Below, piece by piece: positions 34,399-47,610 of a stretch of 64,000 nt of DNA. The stretch's first letter is position 1. Every line of letters begins with the position of its first letter. Origin of the DNA: Nymphalis io (lineage: Eukaryota; Arthropoda; Insecta; Lepidoptera; Nymphalidae). The DNA is taken from positions 14,632,001 through 14,696,000 of the forward strand of contig NC_065918.1 of NCBI RefSeq assembly GCF_905147045.1, in the 5' to 3' direction. The notes under the pieces are model-generated. The model saw nothing but the letters and a program-made list of their open reading frames with translations. It made no database searches and was not told the DNA's origin. Both the position numbers and the translations under genes were made by a program.

Positions 34399-35589
34399 TA
34401 CATAGAGTTTAAAAATATAATGAACACAAAATATTCAGCAAAATTATTTGAAACTATATTCTTTCTATTTTCTTGTTGAGTTTGAGGACTTTGGGATATG
34501 CCACCTTATACTTAGCCACTAGATAAAACAAGTAACGATTAAATCGCGTGACATGTAAAAACAATGGTTCACTAATTAGAGTCTCTTTGTATCCAAAAAA
34601 AATACACTTCAACCGTAAAAAAGGTGATGAGCATCCGTAAGTAGCTAAACAGTTTATCTCACTCCGTCAAGTATCGTCAAATAAACTCGAAGCGAGGCGA
34701 CACGTCAATAATTTACATGGAACGAATGGAACATCTCGTTTACCGTATATAATATTTTGTTTCAGAGAAATTTCCTTCCGTATCGAGTTTGCGAAACAAC
34801 GGCGCTAAGTTTTAACAATATTTTGTTGGAGTTCACCTTACCGGTAGATGCTATATCGATGGTTCTTTAGGGACTTTTGATATCAGACAAGCATAGAATA
34901 TCACTGCTTCGTAAGAAAAGGTGGAAGAAATTTTAAATTTATAAAAAGATAGTTATAATAAGCACATTAATTTTAAAAATATTATACGACATTTAAATAA
35001 TTACATGTAAAAATACACAGGGCGTGTTGTACAATGCTTGAGTTCTTATCACTTTACGTGCGAATAGGTCGACGATTAACGAATGTTTCTATCTCGTTGA
35101 TTAAAAATAGCACCCGATAAAATCGTTATTTTATCCGTACGAAGTCTTGACGGGCAGCTATTACATTATAAATTGAAGTCATGTCCCTCAGTACGTACGC
35201 ATTAATTTTAGGAACAATGTGGTTTCAATATCAATATGTCACTATGAATAGAAATATTTATAAAAAATGATATTTTAGACACTTATATAATTTTGCGAAT
35301 TAGCTATTATTATTATGTTAATAGGCGATTAAGGTATAACACTCGTGCTTACTTGAGAACTTCATATTATATAAATATAGAAGTGTAAAATATTAATGTT
35401 TTTAAATATTTATTTATCTACTATTATTTTTTTTTTATTTAATAAGAAAAAGCATTTTGTCTTTTACCCTAATCTAAATCGGAAATCTATACGAATCAGC
35501 AACAATTGTAATCTCTTCACAACTTTATCGCAAAGTTGTAAGATATAAAAATATTCAACCAATGTATAGGCCCGAATGTCATTCAATGA
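34399..35589. other. Intron 1, unique sequence with a higher-complexity stretch
   Basis: Between about 34620 and 35200 the sequence is more complex ('cgaagcgaggcgacacgtca' near 34689, 'ccttaccggtagatgctata' near 34837). It has no recognised repeat or gene and is a candidate regulatory segment by composition only. Confidence 0.3.
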
Positions 35590-36205
35590 TAATGATTGAA
35601 GCCAAAGCTAAAGCTGCTGGCAAAAAACTTAACATCCTTAATAAGGTCAAACAGTACTTCACATCGGAACTTCTGACCTTATATCAAGCCCAAGTCAGAT
35701 CGTGCATGGAGTACAGCAGCCATTTATGTGACGGCTCTGCTAAGTACCAGCTTGATGCTTTGGATTGTCATGCTAAAAGGCTCATTGGCAACAAGATACT
35801 GGTCATAAAACTCCAGAGCTTAGAACAACGTCGTTAGGTTGCCTGTCTGTCGGTATTTTACAGGATATATTTCGGAGTGTGCTCAGGGACTATTTAATTT
35901 GGTTCCCCCGTCACTTTTTTACCACAGAACTGCGAGGCAACGAAAAGATCTGCACCCGTACCTATTTAAGACGACGTATTTAAGATACTTACGAAACGAT
36001 TTGCTTCCTCGCTTTGATATGCACCGCTAAGTTCTAGAATACCTTCTCGACCTCTGTTTTTCCCACCACCTACAATATGGGTACCTTCAAGTCAAGAGTG
36101 AATAGGCATCTTCTAGGCAAATGCGTTCTACTTTAGACTGTATCATCACTTTCCATCAGGTGTGATAACAGTCAAGCACTAACCTGTATATTTAAAAAAA
36201 AACAT
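35590..36205 (+). pseudogene. CR1/jockey-like LINE reverse transcriptase C-terminus, broken
   Basis: The translation from about 35595 gives AKAAGKKLNILNKVKQYF then YQAQVRSCMEYSSHLCDGSA, the C-terminal part of a non-LTR reverse transcriptase ORF. An in-frame TAG at 35836-35838 is followed by VACLSVFYRIYF and then a frameshift into FNLVPPSLFYHRTARQRK. It ends with a 3' region ('catcaggtgtgataacagtc') and an A-run at about 36193-36201. It is 5' truncated and dead. A second copy lies inverted at 39590-40064. Confidence 0.85.
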
Positions 36206-36604
36206 CTATCGAGGATCGCATTAAGCTGGACTGGTTGTACATATCGTACATACTTGTATGTACACGCTCGTACGCATCGTAAGAAAAAGTGCTAAATGCC
36301 TACCGTATGTCTATGAATTTTATGTCTTGTCTATCTATACTTGCAGCAGATCTTATACTTAAACATCCATCTTTATTCACTAATTAAAGCTTACATTCAT
36401 ATCCGTTGATAGTCGTAAACTTTACCTGGCTAGGTATTATAGGCTTATAATATTTAAATCTTCACTTGTTTGCATGTAAATACGGAATGCGAAACCTTAA
36501 TTCCTGCTGATGTGAAAATTTCTTACACATTATCATACAAAAAAAAAACAATTAATTAGTATACAATTGATACATAATATGTAATGGATTACTTGGGCTT
36601 GAAT
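36206..36604. other. Intron 1, AT-rich unique sequence
   Basis: I recognise no gene or repeat. Confidence 0.4.
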
Positions 36605-36690
36605 TTCCCATGCAATACGGAGGACAAAGGGTGAGACTGCTAGTCCATAAACTCAAGCTCAATCAGCGTGCTATGTATGTATCACTATGT
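36605..36690 (+). pseudogene. RTE-like LINE ORF fragment, degenerate
   Basis: The translation contains VHKLKLNQRAMYVSLCKDH. This resembles the RTE motif around QRAMERAMLGVSL, seen intact on the minus strand at 31.4 kb. A short deletion removes ERAM, and similarity fades after about 36690 although the frame stays open to 36795. It is a small relic of a second RTE insertion. Confidence 0.5.
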
Positions 36691-37279
36691 AAGGATCATT
36701 GGAGGATAATAAAAGATTATATGGAGAAGAACAGAAGATATCGACCGTGTTCTGTGATAGGCTTACTATCTATATTATGCATTTTGATTGCATGAACATT
36801 CATTCAAATGAAAAATGTTGCTAGCATACCTTATTAAGTTGCCATATTCAATATGAAATCAAGGATAAGTAATTATTATTTTATTTTAATGTTTGTCGGT
36901 TTATAAACGAATTATTAAATAATTTGTTATATATTATTTATTAATTTTAAATTAAAATGATAGATAAAATGAAAATGATTTGATAGACAGAACGTTTACA
37001 ATTGGTAATAGTTCGTGTAATGAGCTTTGTTCATAATTGTTATTGTTTTTCGGCGTTAATTATTTAATGAACCTAATTGTATTAAACAATGTTGGGAAGT
37101 TTATCCTAACTTCAAACGTATACAGTTAATGTATAACCGCTTTATTTTTAGTCAAACTATATGATTTAAACAAAAGGTATTATTAAACACATATATCATT
37201 CAATCCGTATCAACCTACGTGATCCGGTGGCACTCTAATATATATTTTACTGCATGCACCAAGTAAAGATTTTTGGTGG
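36691..37279. other. Intron 1, AT-rich unique sequence
   Basis: I recognise no gene or repeat. Confidence 0.4.
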
Positions 37280-37435
37280 TTTTTTTTTAAAATCTTGCTA
37301 TACCTCTGATCCAACTGGACTGAATTTCTATGTGTGAATAGCATTTTTTATTTACAGTCCTTTTTTGTACACAAGTTGTGAAAGCGTAACAAACACAAAA
37401 ACAATTTTACTTTCACATATTATATTAGTTAGAAC
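37280..37435 (-). mobile_element. Helitron-like element fragment, reverse orientation
   Basis: On the plus strand 'acaagttgtgaaagcgtaac' and 'tactttcacatattatatta' are the reverse of the 5' part of the family at 55754 ('aatattacaaatgcgaaact', 'gtcacgcttttaaagc'). The 'ctctgatccaactggactga' block corresponds to the 'ctgaaccgattt' region. The 3' terminus is not visible. Confidence 0.5.
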
Positions 37436-39589
37436 TGCTGCTCGATTTGGCGCGGGTAAAATATTCTGGGATATTTTTAACGAAATATTTGCCAACCGAT
37501 CTTTTTAACTGTACTATATAATTATATTGTAAAATTAAAAAATAATTTATATTATTTTTATAATCAATATGATTAAACAATTTTAATGCGTCGTACAAAG
37601 CATATCCCTTCAGATTACTAAAACTACTAAATCGTATTGCAAAGTGAAAAAAAAAATTATGTATATAAACAGTTAGAAGTTATTCATGTTCATAAGTACT
37701 AATACTTTGTGACACATAAATTTAACGAATCTTGGCGTTTTTTTTTTTCCTTTAACTATCCATCCCATTTTATAGAAATTGTAGAAGTTCATAATCACGT
37801 GGCTGATTTCCTATCAGTTACGGTCTAAGGACAAATTAGATTTTTCTCAATTATTAGTTTTCGAACAAACTGTTCTGTTCATGTTATTTTTTTTATCTGT
37901 GGTTGAGTTTGAGTTTGTTCATGCGAGGAATTAGTTTCGGATAAACAAATGAAAACTAAAGAGACCACGGAGCCATGTTGCAACTACAAAAATGACAAAC
38001 TTCCCTTACAAACATTCGCTCTATTTTTTGTCCCTTAGGGTATGGATTTTCTAAAAACACTGATGCAAATGACTTTTATTTTTAAAAAATGTCCAAATGT
38101 TTTATATTTTATACATTACTTATGAATACCTTCCATATAAATATTCCTTATTTAATTTTCTTAGTGTAAATTTCCAAAATCGTAATTATTATTTATTTTC
38201 ATATATAAAGAGGTCGTAGGATTTCTTTTTTTTTTTGAAAATTTGAAATTTAATACAAGTAACTCTTTCATAATCATATTATTGAATTTGAATCTACGAA
38301 AAATATAATAAAACATTTTCTCATAAGGTAACCAACCAACCATAAGTAATTTTAATTCAAACTACCGCAACATCAACAATAATAATTGCATATACGGACA
38401 CAAGGATTTAATTTCGCTTGTAATATCTTGTCTGGTCTTAAAATGAACAGTAAATTGAACGATACGAGGGTAGTATGAATATAATACGATTAAAATGCGG
38501 AAACCGAGCTACTGAATAATTTAAAAATAATAAACCCTGTCGTCAGAACAGAACATCTTATAATGGTTTTAATATTTTAACTTCAACTTATTTATGCGAC
38601 GTAAAATGTAATTACATGAAGAATACGCATATATGCCTCTGGCTTAACGCCAAAATGCACTGCGGTGTAAATTGTATATAATGTTTTAAATTATCTTCAG
38701 CATAATCGTGCCGTCGTCTGTAATTTATTACAATTTTCCACCTCCTTGAAGTTCTGCTTATGAACTAACTATTACAAAACTTAATTTGTCTCAGTGAATA
38801 GCCTGCCTTTCTAGGCATTATTGATTAAATACAAAGTTCCATAAAAGCTACTTTAGTTTTTTTATCATTTATTACTTAAGCTGACGATAATTTATTTTCA
38901 AAAAAGTTGTGCTCACTCGGACATGACATGACATTTACAGTATGCAATACAAGTGTATATATTTGAGTAGTATGTGTGATTACGTATTGTTTCATACATA
39001 CATTTAAGACGCTATTATTTTTATAAACATAATTGTATTGTTCTAGAATTATAATACAATAATTCACATGAAAAACTTTTGCTATTTGGAATGATTAATT
39101 AATATTATTGAATAGTGAATATTTTTAACCGAGCCTTTACATAAATAAGTATTAAGGCTATTATTATTACAGATGCTAATTATAAAATTGGTTATAATAC
39201 AAAATAAAATTCTATTAAAAAAATTTTATATGGAAAACTTGTGGTTAATTATTATTATGAAATATCATTCGTCATAATATGTCGAAAAATATTTTGTTAT
39301 TTTAAATGATAACTTGCTTGTGCACCTTGGGAGTAAATTTCTAGGTTAATTGTGGGGCCAATGTTACAATAGGAAATGTTTGAGAGAAATGCATTTGGCT
39401 CAAACTGTTTGAAACCGATTCACTTTGTCACGTATACTGTGTTAGACAGGCTTTAATTTAAATGTGTATTCCTGGCTAAAAGAATTTATGTATAGGGTTT
39501 TTATTTTTAAATATATTAAGTTGTTTGTAAGATTAGCTAATATTATTATATAGCTCATGATTAGCTTTACAAAGACGAGCATTCTTAAT
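37436..39589. other. Intron 1, AT-rich unique sequence
   Basis: I recognise no gene or repeat. Open frames at 38161-38343 and 38876-39067 (both minus) are low-complexity. Confidence 0.45.
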
Positions 39590-40064
39590 TTTTTTTTAAA
39601 TATATAAGCTAGTGCTTGACTATTATCACACCTAATGGAATATGATGATACAGGCTAAGGTGGAGCGCGCTTGCCTAGGAGATGCCTATTCACTTTTGAC
39701 TTGAAGGTCGGGAGGGTAATCCAGACCTTAGCGGTGCGTATCAGAAACGAGGTAGCAAATCGTTTCGTACGTGTATTAAGTACGTCAACTACGTACGGGT
39801 GCAGATCTTAACGATGCCTCGCAGTTCTGTGGTAAAAAGGTGACGGGAGAACCAAATTAAATAGTTCCTGAGCACACTCTCCGAAATATATGTAGAATAT
39901 CGAGAGACAGGGAACCTTACGACGGTATTTTAACCTCTGGAGTTTTGTAACTAGTCTCTGGTCGCCAATGAGCCTTCTAGCACGACGAATCACTGAATCC
40001 AAAGCATCAAGTTGGTACTTAGTAGAGCCATCCCACAAATGGCTGCTGTACTCCATACACGATA
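39590..40064 (-). pseudogene. CR1/jockey-like LINE 3' end, reverse orientation
   Basis: On the minus strand from 40056 it reads MEYSSHLWDGSTKYQLDALD, then RRARRLIGDQRLVTKLQ and FNLVLPSPFYHRTARHR. This is the same protein segment as at 35.6 kb but better preserved in this stretch. It runs into the 3' end and an A-tail (T-run at about 39589-39597). It is strongly 5' truncated and lost its frame after the HRTARHR motif. It is antisense in GluRI intron 1. Confidence 0.85.
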
Positions 40065-40704
40065 GATAACTTTTTTATAAAAATTATAGGTTTAAAATAC
40101 ATTTGTTTTGTAATTAAAACAATTTAATTAAATATTTATATTGTAATATTAAAAGTTAAAAGTTATTGTTTTAGAATAATTTAAGCTAGATTCTAAAAGA
40201 ATAGTAATACATTTATTAATAAAACAGTTAAAGTTTTGTTAAAGTAAAAGGGAGAGCGCCGAACCTAAATAAAAAAATTAGTAATCGGTTCACAATGATT
40301 AGAAATGTCGACTAAAAAGCACAAACGACGAGTCTCCAAATTATCGAATCTTATTCTTTATTTCATTAAGGAGTATTTTTTTTCCCAATCAAATAGGAAT
40401 AAACCACTTTTTAAATTAATCTAGATAGGTTTGCAATTAGCGAATATCTATTATTATAACAAACATTCGAGATAATAACCGCTTCTTTCCTGGACACGAC
40501 TAATTAAGTTCGCTTAATTTTCAAGCTTTAATGCGGGGATTATGGAAAGACGTACTCACATTTATTCTGTTTAACCAAACGACACCGGTAAAGGGATTAC
40601 CTAATATTGAAAGATCAACTTCGCCCACAAACACTGCCGCTGTAAGAAGTATTAGCTATTATTTACGTCGTCACTGAGTCGCCAGTCGAAATCACTCATC
40701 AATC
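40065..40704. other. Intron 1, AT-rich unique sequence
   Basis: I recognise no gene or repeat. Confidence 0.4.
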
Positions 40705-40978
40705 ACGTGGTGGGGCTTTTTGTAAGCCCGTTTGGTAGGTACCACTTATCAAAAATTCTACCACCAAACAGCAATACTTAGTATAATTGTATTTCGATTG
40801 GAAGGATAAAGCTAGTGTAATTACAGACACAATGGACATAATATCTCCAAAGTTAGTGGCACATTGGCAATGTTAACCATTCCTGGTTAGTATTTATTAC
40901 AGTGCCAATGCTTATGGGCAGCGGTGAACACTTAGTATCAGATGTTGCCCGTCCACCTACCTTTTTCATAAAAAAATA
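40705..40978 (+). mobile_element. Family A copy, full length but diverged
   Basis: It has 'gtggtggggctttttgtaag', then 'aattctaccaccaaacagca', 'gtgtaattacagacacaatg', 'aaagttagtggcacattggc' and 'cgtccacctacctttttcat' before an A-run. All blocks are in order, with many substitutions and a small duplication around 'gttaaccattcctggttagt'. Confidence 0.75.
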
Positions 40979-43900
40979 TTCAAAATGTTCTACTTCGATT
41001 TAACATTTAAGTATTTAATTATTTGATTAAACGTTTAACTAAAATTTAAAGCATTAAATTGTTTTTCAATTTACAATTCGCTTAACGAGCAACAAAGGAA
41101 TACAATAGCCGTACTCAAAGCTGTACGTGAACATGTACATGTAATATGTATGTACATATAACGTAGTGTATGCAATCAACATGATAGCTCTCAACTTAAC
41201 TGCAATGAACTGCGCTGTTCTATGTTACGAAGAATGTGATGGAATTCTCTTTTGATTTTGATTTCACTGAAATAAACGAGATACGGTTTAGTTCTTTTTT
41301 ATGACGGATGCTGTATCTTGATGTAAATGATTATTGAACATTTGAGTAAGGTTTTGGTAGTTGTTTTTTTTTTAATTTTGTTTATGAGTCGAGATGTGTG
41401 AGTTGATCATAATACATGAACCTTAACGATGATTGTTGGCTTGAAAAGATATATATTCCTTCTCATTCACAGAACAAACTTTTTCCCAGAAGTAATATAT
41501 TTTACAAAATATTAACGCAAATCAAACCGGATAAGAATTTCTAAGAGAAGTGGTTGAAAAGTAACAGTCAGCCCGATGTCCTTTCTGTATATTAAGTACT
41601 AGGAATTATTATGTAATTCTGTATGCATCTTTTTTCCTTCAGGCTTCACACGGGTAAAATAAGTTTATATCTAAAACATAATATAACTCTATTGGCTTAC
41701 GGGCACGCCGGTAAAGTCTAGTCAGTATGTTTTATTCCGACTTCTTTAACAATAATCGTCATATTTTAGCTTTTTCCCAATAAAACCTTAATGAATATAA
41801 AACCCAAACCTTCCTCATGAATTGCTCTGATCATTGGTGCAAGCCGTATGAAAATATATTCATTAGTTTTTATTTCTTCGCGCTCAAACAGATAGACGCA
41901 GCGGGAATCTTTGTTTTATAATACATAGTGTTTCAATACGTTTCGATGACCTTCATTCGTTTCAAATGTACGATTATGTTTACAAATGTATCATCTTAAT
42001 ATAGAAAGCGCTGAAAGCTAGTTTTTATTTTTAATTTTATTCGAATATTCATAATTCAATTGTTGTTGATAGTGAATCATAATAATAGTATACGTGTTTT
42101 ATATTTAATGATATTACTTTAATGACAACCTAGTTGTAATAACTTCAGTTGTCTAATTTACATAATTAAAAGAATACAAAAAAAATCTTAGCTATAAAAT
42201 TTAACGGTGCATTAGCATCACGGTCTATTTCATGAAAGGCATCCGTTCGTGAATTATACAAAACATTAAACGGAACGACTATTAAAGTGGCTGAAAGAGA
42301 ACTAGCGAAAAGAAATATAAACTGAACGTCCCTACTAATATTGCAACTTGGTATTATTGTCTCATAAAATTCAAGGCACTACGACGCCGAGGTTTTAAAT
42401 ACTTTCGTAGCGTTGAAAAAGTTACTTTTAATCTTCTTTTAATGAAGTTACACCGGTCTTGCAGTCAGGTAAGACAGTTTAACGCCGACAAATCCTCTAC
42501 GTAACAAAAATCTTTAATATCCCGACTGAAATAGTGGCTTATGAATGAGGTTATTGCGGTTAAAGTGCAATGTTTTTTTTTAATACTGGTGAAATTAAAA
42601 ATTAAATTCGTTCTATTCCAAGCTTAAATTCAAAATTTCTTAATTCTGTATTATTACAATAACACATTTGTACTTTTACGTACTTACTACTAACGTCATT
42701 CTACAAAAAACATAAGCTGTTGCCATACGATGCTTGCATACGTAGCAAAAGAAGACATAATCATGCCCTAAGCTCCTTTCATAAAGACAATGTTTGCCAG
42801 TAAACAGTATGCAAAGTAGTCATGTCACCTCAATAATATCATTTTCCCCCTTACGTAAGAAATTATTAGTAAAATAGGCTTATTACCTATCTTGCCTATG
42901 AAGACTATGTTTCTATATTGCCATTTATAACCTAACCATTCTAGTTACATCATGTGTAACCTAGTTTGCTCTGCTACACACGTAATATAAACATATTTAC
43001 AAACACAAATAACAATGAATATATCGATCTTATGCAAAAACAAAATCTGGCACAAGTGTGTACTATACTACTATGATTATAATATACTCAAAGTGAAAAC
43101 CGCCTTCGGTTAGGAACAATCTTCAGACTCAAATTTCTTGGTCCTCTATAATTGATATTATGAGTACTACTATATTTATTTTTATCGTTTTTTCGTATAA
43201 AAATTTTTACAAATAAAGAGTTCAAATAACTTTTGATTTATTCGTATGACATTTAGCTGCTCGTTTGTCATATTGAAAATGTTATGTTAATTATGAAATT
43301 GGTTAAAACCGAAACGGGAAATGAAGCCAGAACAAAGTTGGTTGGTTACAATTACAAAAATTAAGTTCGTTTATTACGTTCGCATTATTTTGACGAGAAC
43401 TACATTTTGTTCCGTATCAAATGTTCGTGATTTAATTAATTTTTACCATATTTATTTAATATGTCAACGAGTCAATGTACATTTTTACAATTACTAACTT
43501 ACATATTTAATTAATTTTAATATTATGTTTCATATTATCCTAAATATAACATTTATAAATACATTATAATATTAGATATTTGGTCATATGTGTTGGTACC
43601 AAATTAAATATAGATTTAAAACAGATTTGAAATACCAATATATTTCGAGTAATTTTTCTAAAAAATCATCACAAGTTAGGTAGGGAATACTGTTAATATG
43701 TGCCTATTATGTGTTTGTTAACAAATACCAATTGAAAGGTGAGAAATACGCAGAATACCCACAATACAGATTTGTTTGATAATTTTTGATCAGGAGTCGT
43801 ACGTTTATTTTGGGGTTGTTCTTAGTAAACATTCAAATTTCACAATATTTCTTATTTATTTTACATAAAATAGATATCACTCTAAGCGGAAAAATAAAAG

Positions 43901-43979
43901 AGGTATTTAAATTTCAATTTATAATATATAACAATTTAAATTACAATTACACTTGCGTATCATATTTTAAGTAGGACAT
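40979..43979. other. Intron 1, AT-rich unique sequence
   Basis: I recognise no gene or repeat. GC-richer patches near 41700 and 42370 have no identifiable feature. Confidence 0.45.
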
Positions 43980-44330
43980 TAAGAACGCAGACGAGACTCG
44001 CAACGAAATAAAAATACAAGAAAACAAAACGGCGCCAATAAAACAATCGACTCTGGCAAGAAAACCATTTAGTTCGTTCAAAGGTCATTAGCGTTTTTCC
44101 TTCACTAAACGCTCCGTTGCGAAACAATTACCGAAATCAGTTAAGAATGTGGTAACATTGGAAGTTGAATTCCTATAAACCGGAATGGAACTTCGACGTG
44201 ATATAGAAAGAAATGACGTAGCAAATGGAAGAAATATTACACTGAATGGAGCTTTGGAATGGCTCTTACGGTATAATGTTCAAACGGGAATAAAAAAAAG
44301 ACATAAGGATAGTGTGACCACGTGAAGAAG
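43980..44330. other. Higher-complexity island in intron 1
   Basis: It is purine-rich but more complex than its flanks, for example 'gcagacgagactcgcaacga' near 43987 and 'cactaaacgctccgttgcga' near 44103. It has no recognised repeat or frame and is a candidate conserved non-coding element. Confidence 0.3.
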
Positions 44331-44599
44331 TCACCAGTACGGAAATAAATTAGGGTCTACACATACTAACGGGCTCTGAGCTTAATAAAATATTACAAAT
44401 GTCAGTCTATGATGGGATGTTTTATACTCAATCACTTCATAACTATTCAACTTCTATTAATATTTGTTGTAAGTGGATTTTGTCCCGGAAAAGGGCTTAG
44501 TTTTTTATTATTAAGAAAAAAAATATTAAAATTTAATTTCTACTTAGATAAGTGAGCCATTAACTGCTAGTTTAGCCATAGAATACTTTTGGTAAAACT

Positions 44600-44690
44600 C
44601 AGATAGCCAAGTGGAGTGAAACTAAAACGAAAATTGTGAATTCAAACCTGGACAAGCACTACTTCATAACAAATATGCTTAAGAGCGTCT
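44600..44690 (+). mobile_element. Very degenerate tRNA-derived SINE head
   Basis: 'cagatagccaagtggagtga' (box-A-like) and 'gtgaattcaaacctggacaa' (box-B-like) followed by 'gcactacttcat' match the start of the gccgag-head SINE with many substitutions. Confidence 0.4.
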
Positions 44691-45059
44691 CTTAAGAAGT
44701 CAAAACTTCAGATTCAGACCGCGTATCCCTTAGACGCCTTTCCTATAAATCGCCATTATATTTTTTTTTTTCGTGGCGCACATATGTTACTAATTATTCT
44801 CAAGAGCATGAAGGGTCTTTTAAATATAATATAATACTTAAGGAGCTGTGAATTCTTTTTCAATCATGCCCTCGTCTCAACAGCGCTACGACTTATTAAG
44901 AAACAAACCCATATTTATATAACTTTTCACTTAAACAAAACGCATTATGATTTATTTTAACACAATGCTTGATTTCCATAGTGACATAAGTTTTTTTTAT
45001 TTTTATCCTTTCACTCATATTTATGTAAAGTCTATTCGGTAACATTTCTACCTCTTTTT

Positions 45060-45290
45060 TATATAATTGAGGAAAAATATCGACAAATCGTATCGTGCTC
45101 TGACTTCCTTAGGAACTAGCAAACTATGGTCGAGCGATTCAGATAAAAGTTTCGGTCAGCGATCGTATATTAGCCGATGACGCCCAAGAATACGGGCTGG
45201 CTCTCTCAGACCGATAAAGATGTCCAATGAAGTGTTTTACGTGGTAACGCGATTTCTCCACCAAATTGTTTCATTTGAACACGTTCTATG
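45060..45290. other. Higher-complexity island in intron 1
   Basis: It includes 'ctatggtcgagcgattcaga' near 45124 and 'acgggctggctctctcagac' near 45193. I recognise no repeat and found no long frame. It is a candidate regulatory element by composition only. Confidence 0.3.
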
Positions 45291-45528
45291 AAATCTCGGT
45301 ATTAAATTTAATACTTATCGCACTCATACACATATCTTTTTATTTATCACTCTTAAATCACACAAATTAAAGTAACTTTTAGAGGTTTATGTTGTTTGGT
45401 AAAATTTTAGATCAAGACAATGCTTTCAAAATTTAAACTGAGACTGAAAAGCTTATTAAAATATAATCGTTAACAAATTATTTTAATGAATACGATAATC
45501 ACAACCTCACTTATCCATACACAATATT

Positions 45529-45570
45529 ACATAGAGCGAAAAATATAAAAGACAAATTGAAGGCATGATA
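45529..45570 (+). repeat. 42-bp exact direct repeat, copy 1
   Basis: It begins 'acatagagcgaaaaatataa' and ends 'aattgaaggcatgata'. It is identical to 46453-46494, but the flanks of the two copies are unrelated. The exact match over 42 bp in intronic DNA is unexpected. Confidence 0.9.
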
Positions 45571-46038
45571 TATAGTTTCATACTATTATTTTTATATATT
45601 TAATCTTTCTTGATAATGTGATTTAAAATTATTTAAATTTGAAATGTTAGGAGAATATCTTGAAGTTTCTTAGTGCACATAAATACGTGCACTCTCTATT
45701 CTATTAAAGCAAGCAATTCAACATATAAAATCGAGATTTTACGAACTTTTTTTAATACCAACAGTTTTACGCTTCTCTGATGCATGTGTGTACTGCGAAG
45801 TTCCTAAGTTAGCCGCTACTTAGAACTTTCTGAGGTTGAATTAAACTTGAAAAAGTAACGGGTTGTCAAGTTATGTATCTCTACACATAGTTTTTGAGAT
45901 TTCCTCTGACGTAAAATATAAATAAATCATATATTACTGATCTAATAAGGTTTATTGAAGTATGTTTGAATGTCTGTTCTTAAAAAATTATTCCATTTTA
46001 TTCAGGAAATTTGGCATAGAAGTTAATAATATATTAAC

Positions 46039-46336
46039 ACTCGTGGTAGGGCTTTGTGCAAGCTCGTCTGGGTAGGTACCACCCACTCATCAGATATTCT
46101 ACCGCAAAACACCAATACTTGATATTGTTGTGTTCCGGTTTGAAGGGTGAGTGAGCCAGTGTAATTACAGGCACAAGGGACATAAAATCTTAGTTCCCAA
46201 GGTTGGTGGCGCATTGGCTATTAGCGATGGTTGACATTTCTTACAATGCCAATGTCTAAGGGCGTTTGGTGACCACTTACCATCAGGTGGCCCATATGCT
46301 CATCCACCTTCCTATTCTATAAAAATAAAAAAAAAA
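46039..46336 (+). mobile_element. Family A SINE-like element, full length and young
   Basis: It runs from 'cactcgtggtagggctttgt' to 'cctattctataaaaataaaa' with an A-run. It is almost identical to the copies at 4226-4516 (reverse) and 8636-8921. It lies between the two 42-bp direct repeats. The minus-strand open frame at 46023-46214 is a shadow of the repeat. Confidence 0.88.
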
Positions 46337-46452
46337 CAGCTGATTTTCTGAAATGGGTCTACTTATTTATGTTATAAATTGAAACTTCTTTAGCTATAAT
46401 GGCTATAATTGCATAATTTTGACCTCATATATTAAAACTCTTAGACATATCA

Positions 46453-46494
46453 ACATAGAGCGAAAAATATAAAAGACAAATTGAAGGCATGATA
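46453..46494 (+). repeat. 42-bp exact direct repeat, copy 2
   Basis: Identical to 45529-45570 and 924 bp downstream of it. Confidence 0.9.
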
Positions 46495-47580
46495 AATAAT
46501 TTGATTCAAGAAAATAAAATGACGAATTTTGTTTCGAAGTTTTAAACAAAAATATTACATTTATTTCTATTTCATTACTTGCACAATAAAATTGAGTAAA
46601 GCGAAATTAAATTATCCATGACACCAAGGTTGAATGCTGGAACACCCTTTATAAATTGCTCATTGGTATGCTTGAATGTGCACAAAACGTTAATTGGAAA
46701 GGTTTTGTTGTGTTATTCTACTTTAGGTATTATACGATAATTTTAAATTTACCATATTTTTATTAATATTATTTAGACGTTTCCTTGCTTGTAATCTAAC
46801 AGTAAAAATAATTTCTAAATCATTTGTAAAAATCAATAATATAATACTAATGCAAACAAAAATTAACGTACACGTGTTTGTGTAAATGTTTGTTGTGTAT
46901 GTGTGAGTGATTTGGTATTTTATGGTCTATTGCGATATAAATAAAGTTCTAGATGATTGGAATATCTCAAGGGTTTAATTAAATTATTATGTATTCTTGC
47001 TAAGCTTAGTATATTCTAAGGTAAAATACATCTTATTATATAAGATGGGACTTCAGAGATGGAAATTATTAAATGTACACGTAGTAAGTAGTTTTATATT
47101 GCAAAAATATTTACAAACCCGATTAATAATGTACCACAGTGTCCTACAGAATATTGTGTTTAATATTTTACTCTAAATGTCATATCTTGTCAGGTATTTT
47201 CGTCATGTTTAAATTAAGGTATTCTCTTACCTTTCCCAGATTGCTAACTCCGGTATCCGTTTGTATTGTATACAATTTAATATTAAAATAACTCTTTAAA
47301 TAATTTTGATGTTTCTATCTTGAATATTTTTATTGAGGTCAACGGCGATATTTTTTGTTTGCTTGCATTGGATTATTTTAAGGGGTATAAAATTCACTAC
47401 ATTACTGGAGGTAACATTACTGGAGGTAATATAATACTTGTTCTGTTTAAATAGATGAAATTATAATACGAGTGCTCTGCGACTTGTATATCTAGAGTAT
47501 TAACAACAAAATCCCATAAACCATAATCGCTAGAATTTAGTTTAACAAACACTTACTAGTTATTAGATAATCTTATAATA
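46495..47580. other. Intron 1, 3' part
   Basis: AT-rich unique sequence. It includes a 15-bp unit repeated twice in tandem ('acattactggaggta', about 47399-47428). Confidence 0.45.
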
Positions 47581-47610
47581 GCTACTAACTTACTATTATT
47601 TTGTTCGCAG

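Larger units (their letters stand above)
19526..47610 (+). other. GluRI intron 1 (28 kb)
   Basis: The donor is gtaagt at 19526. The acceptor is 'ttattttgttcgcag' ending at 47610. A branch-point-like 'ctactaac' lies at 47582-47589, about 20 nt before the AG. The intron is long and filled with SINE, LINE and Helitron-like insertions on both strands, separated by AT-rich unique DNA. Long 5' introns are common in neuronal receptor genes and often hold enhancers. I found no nested protein-coding gene. Confidence 0.75.
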
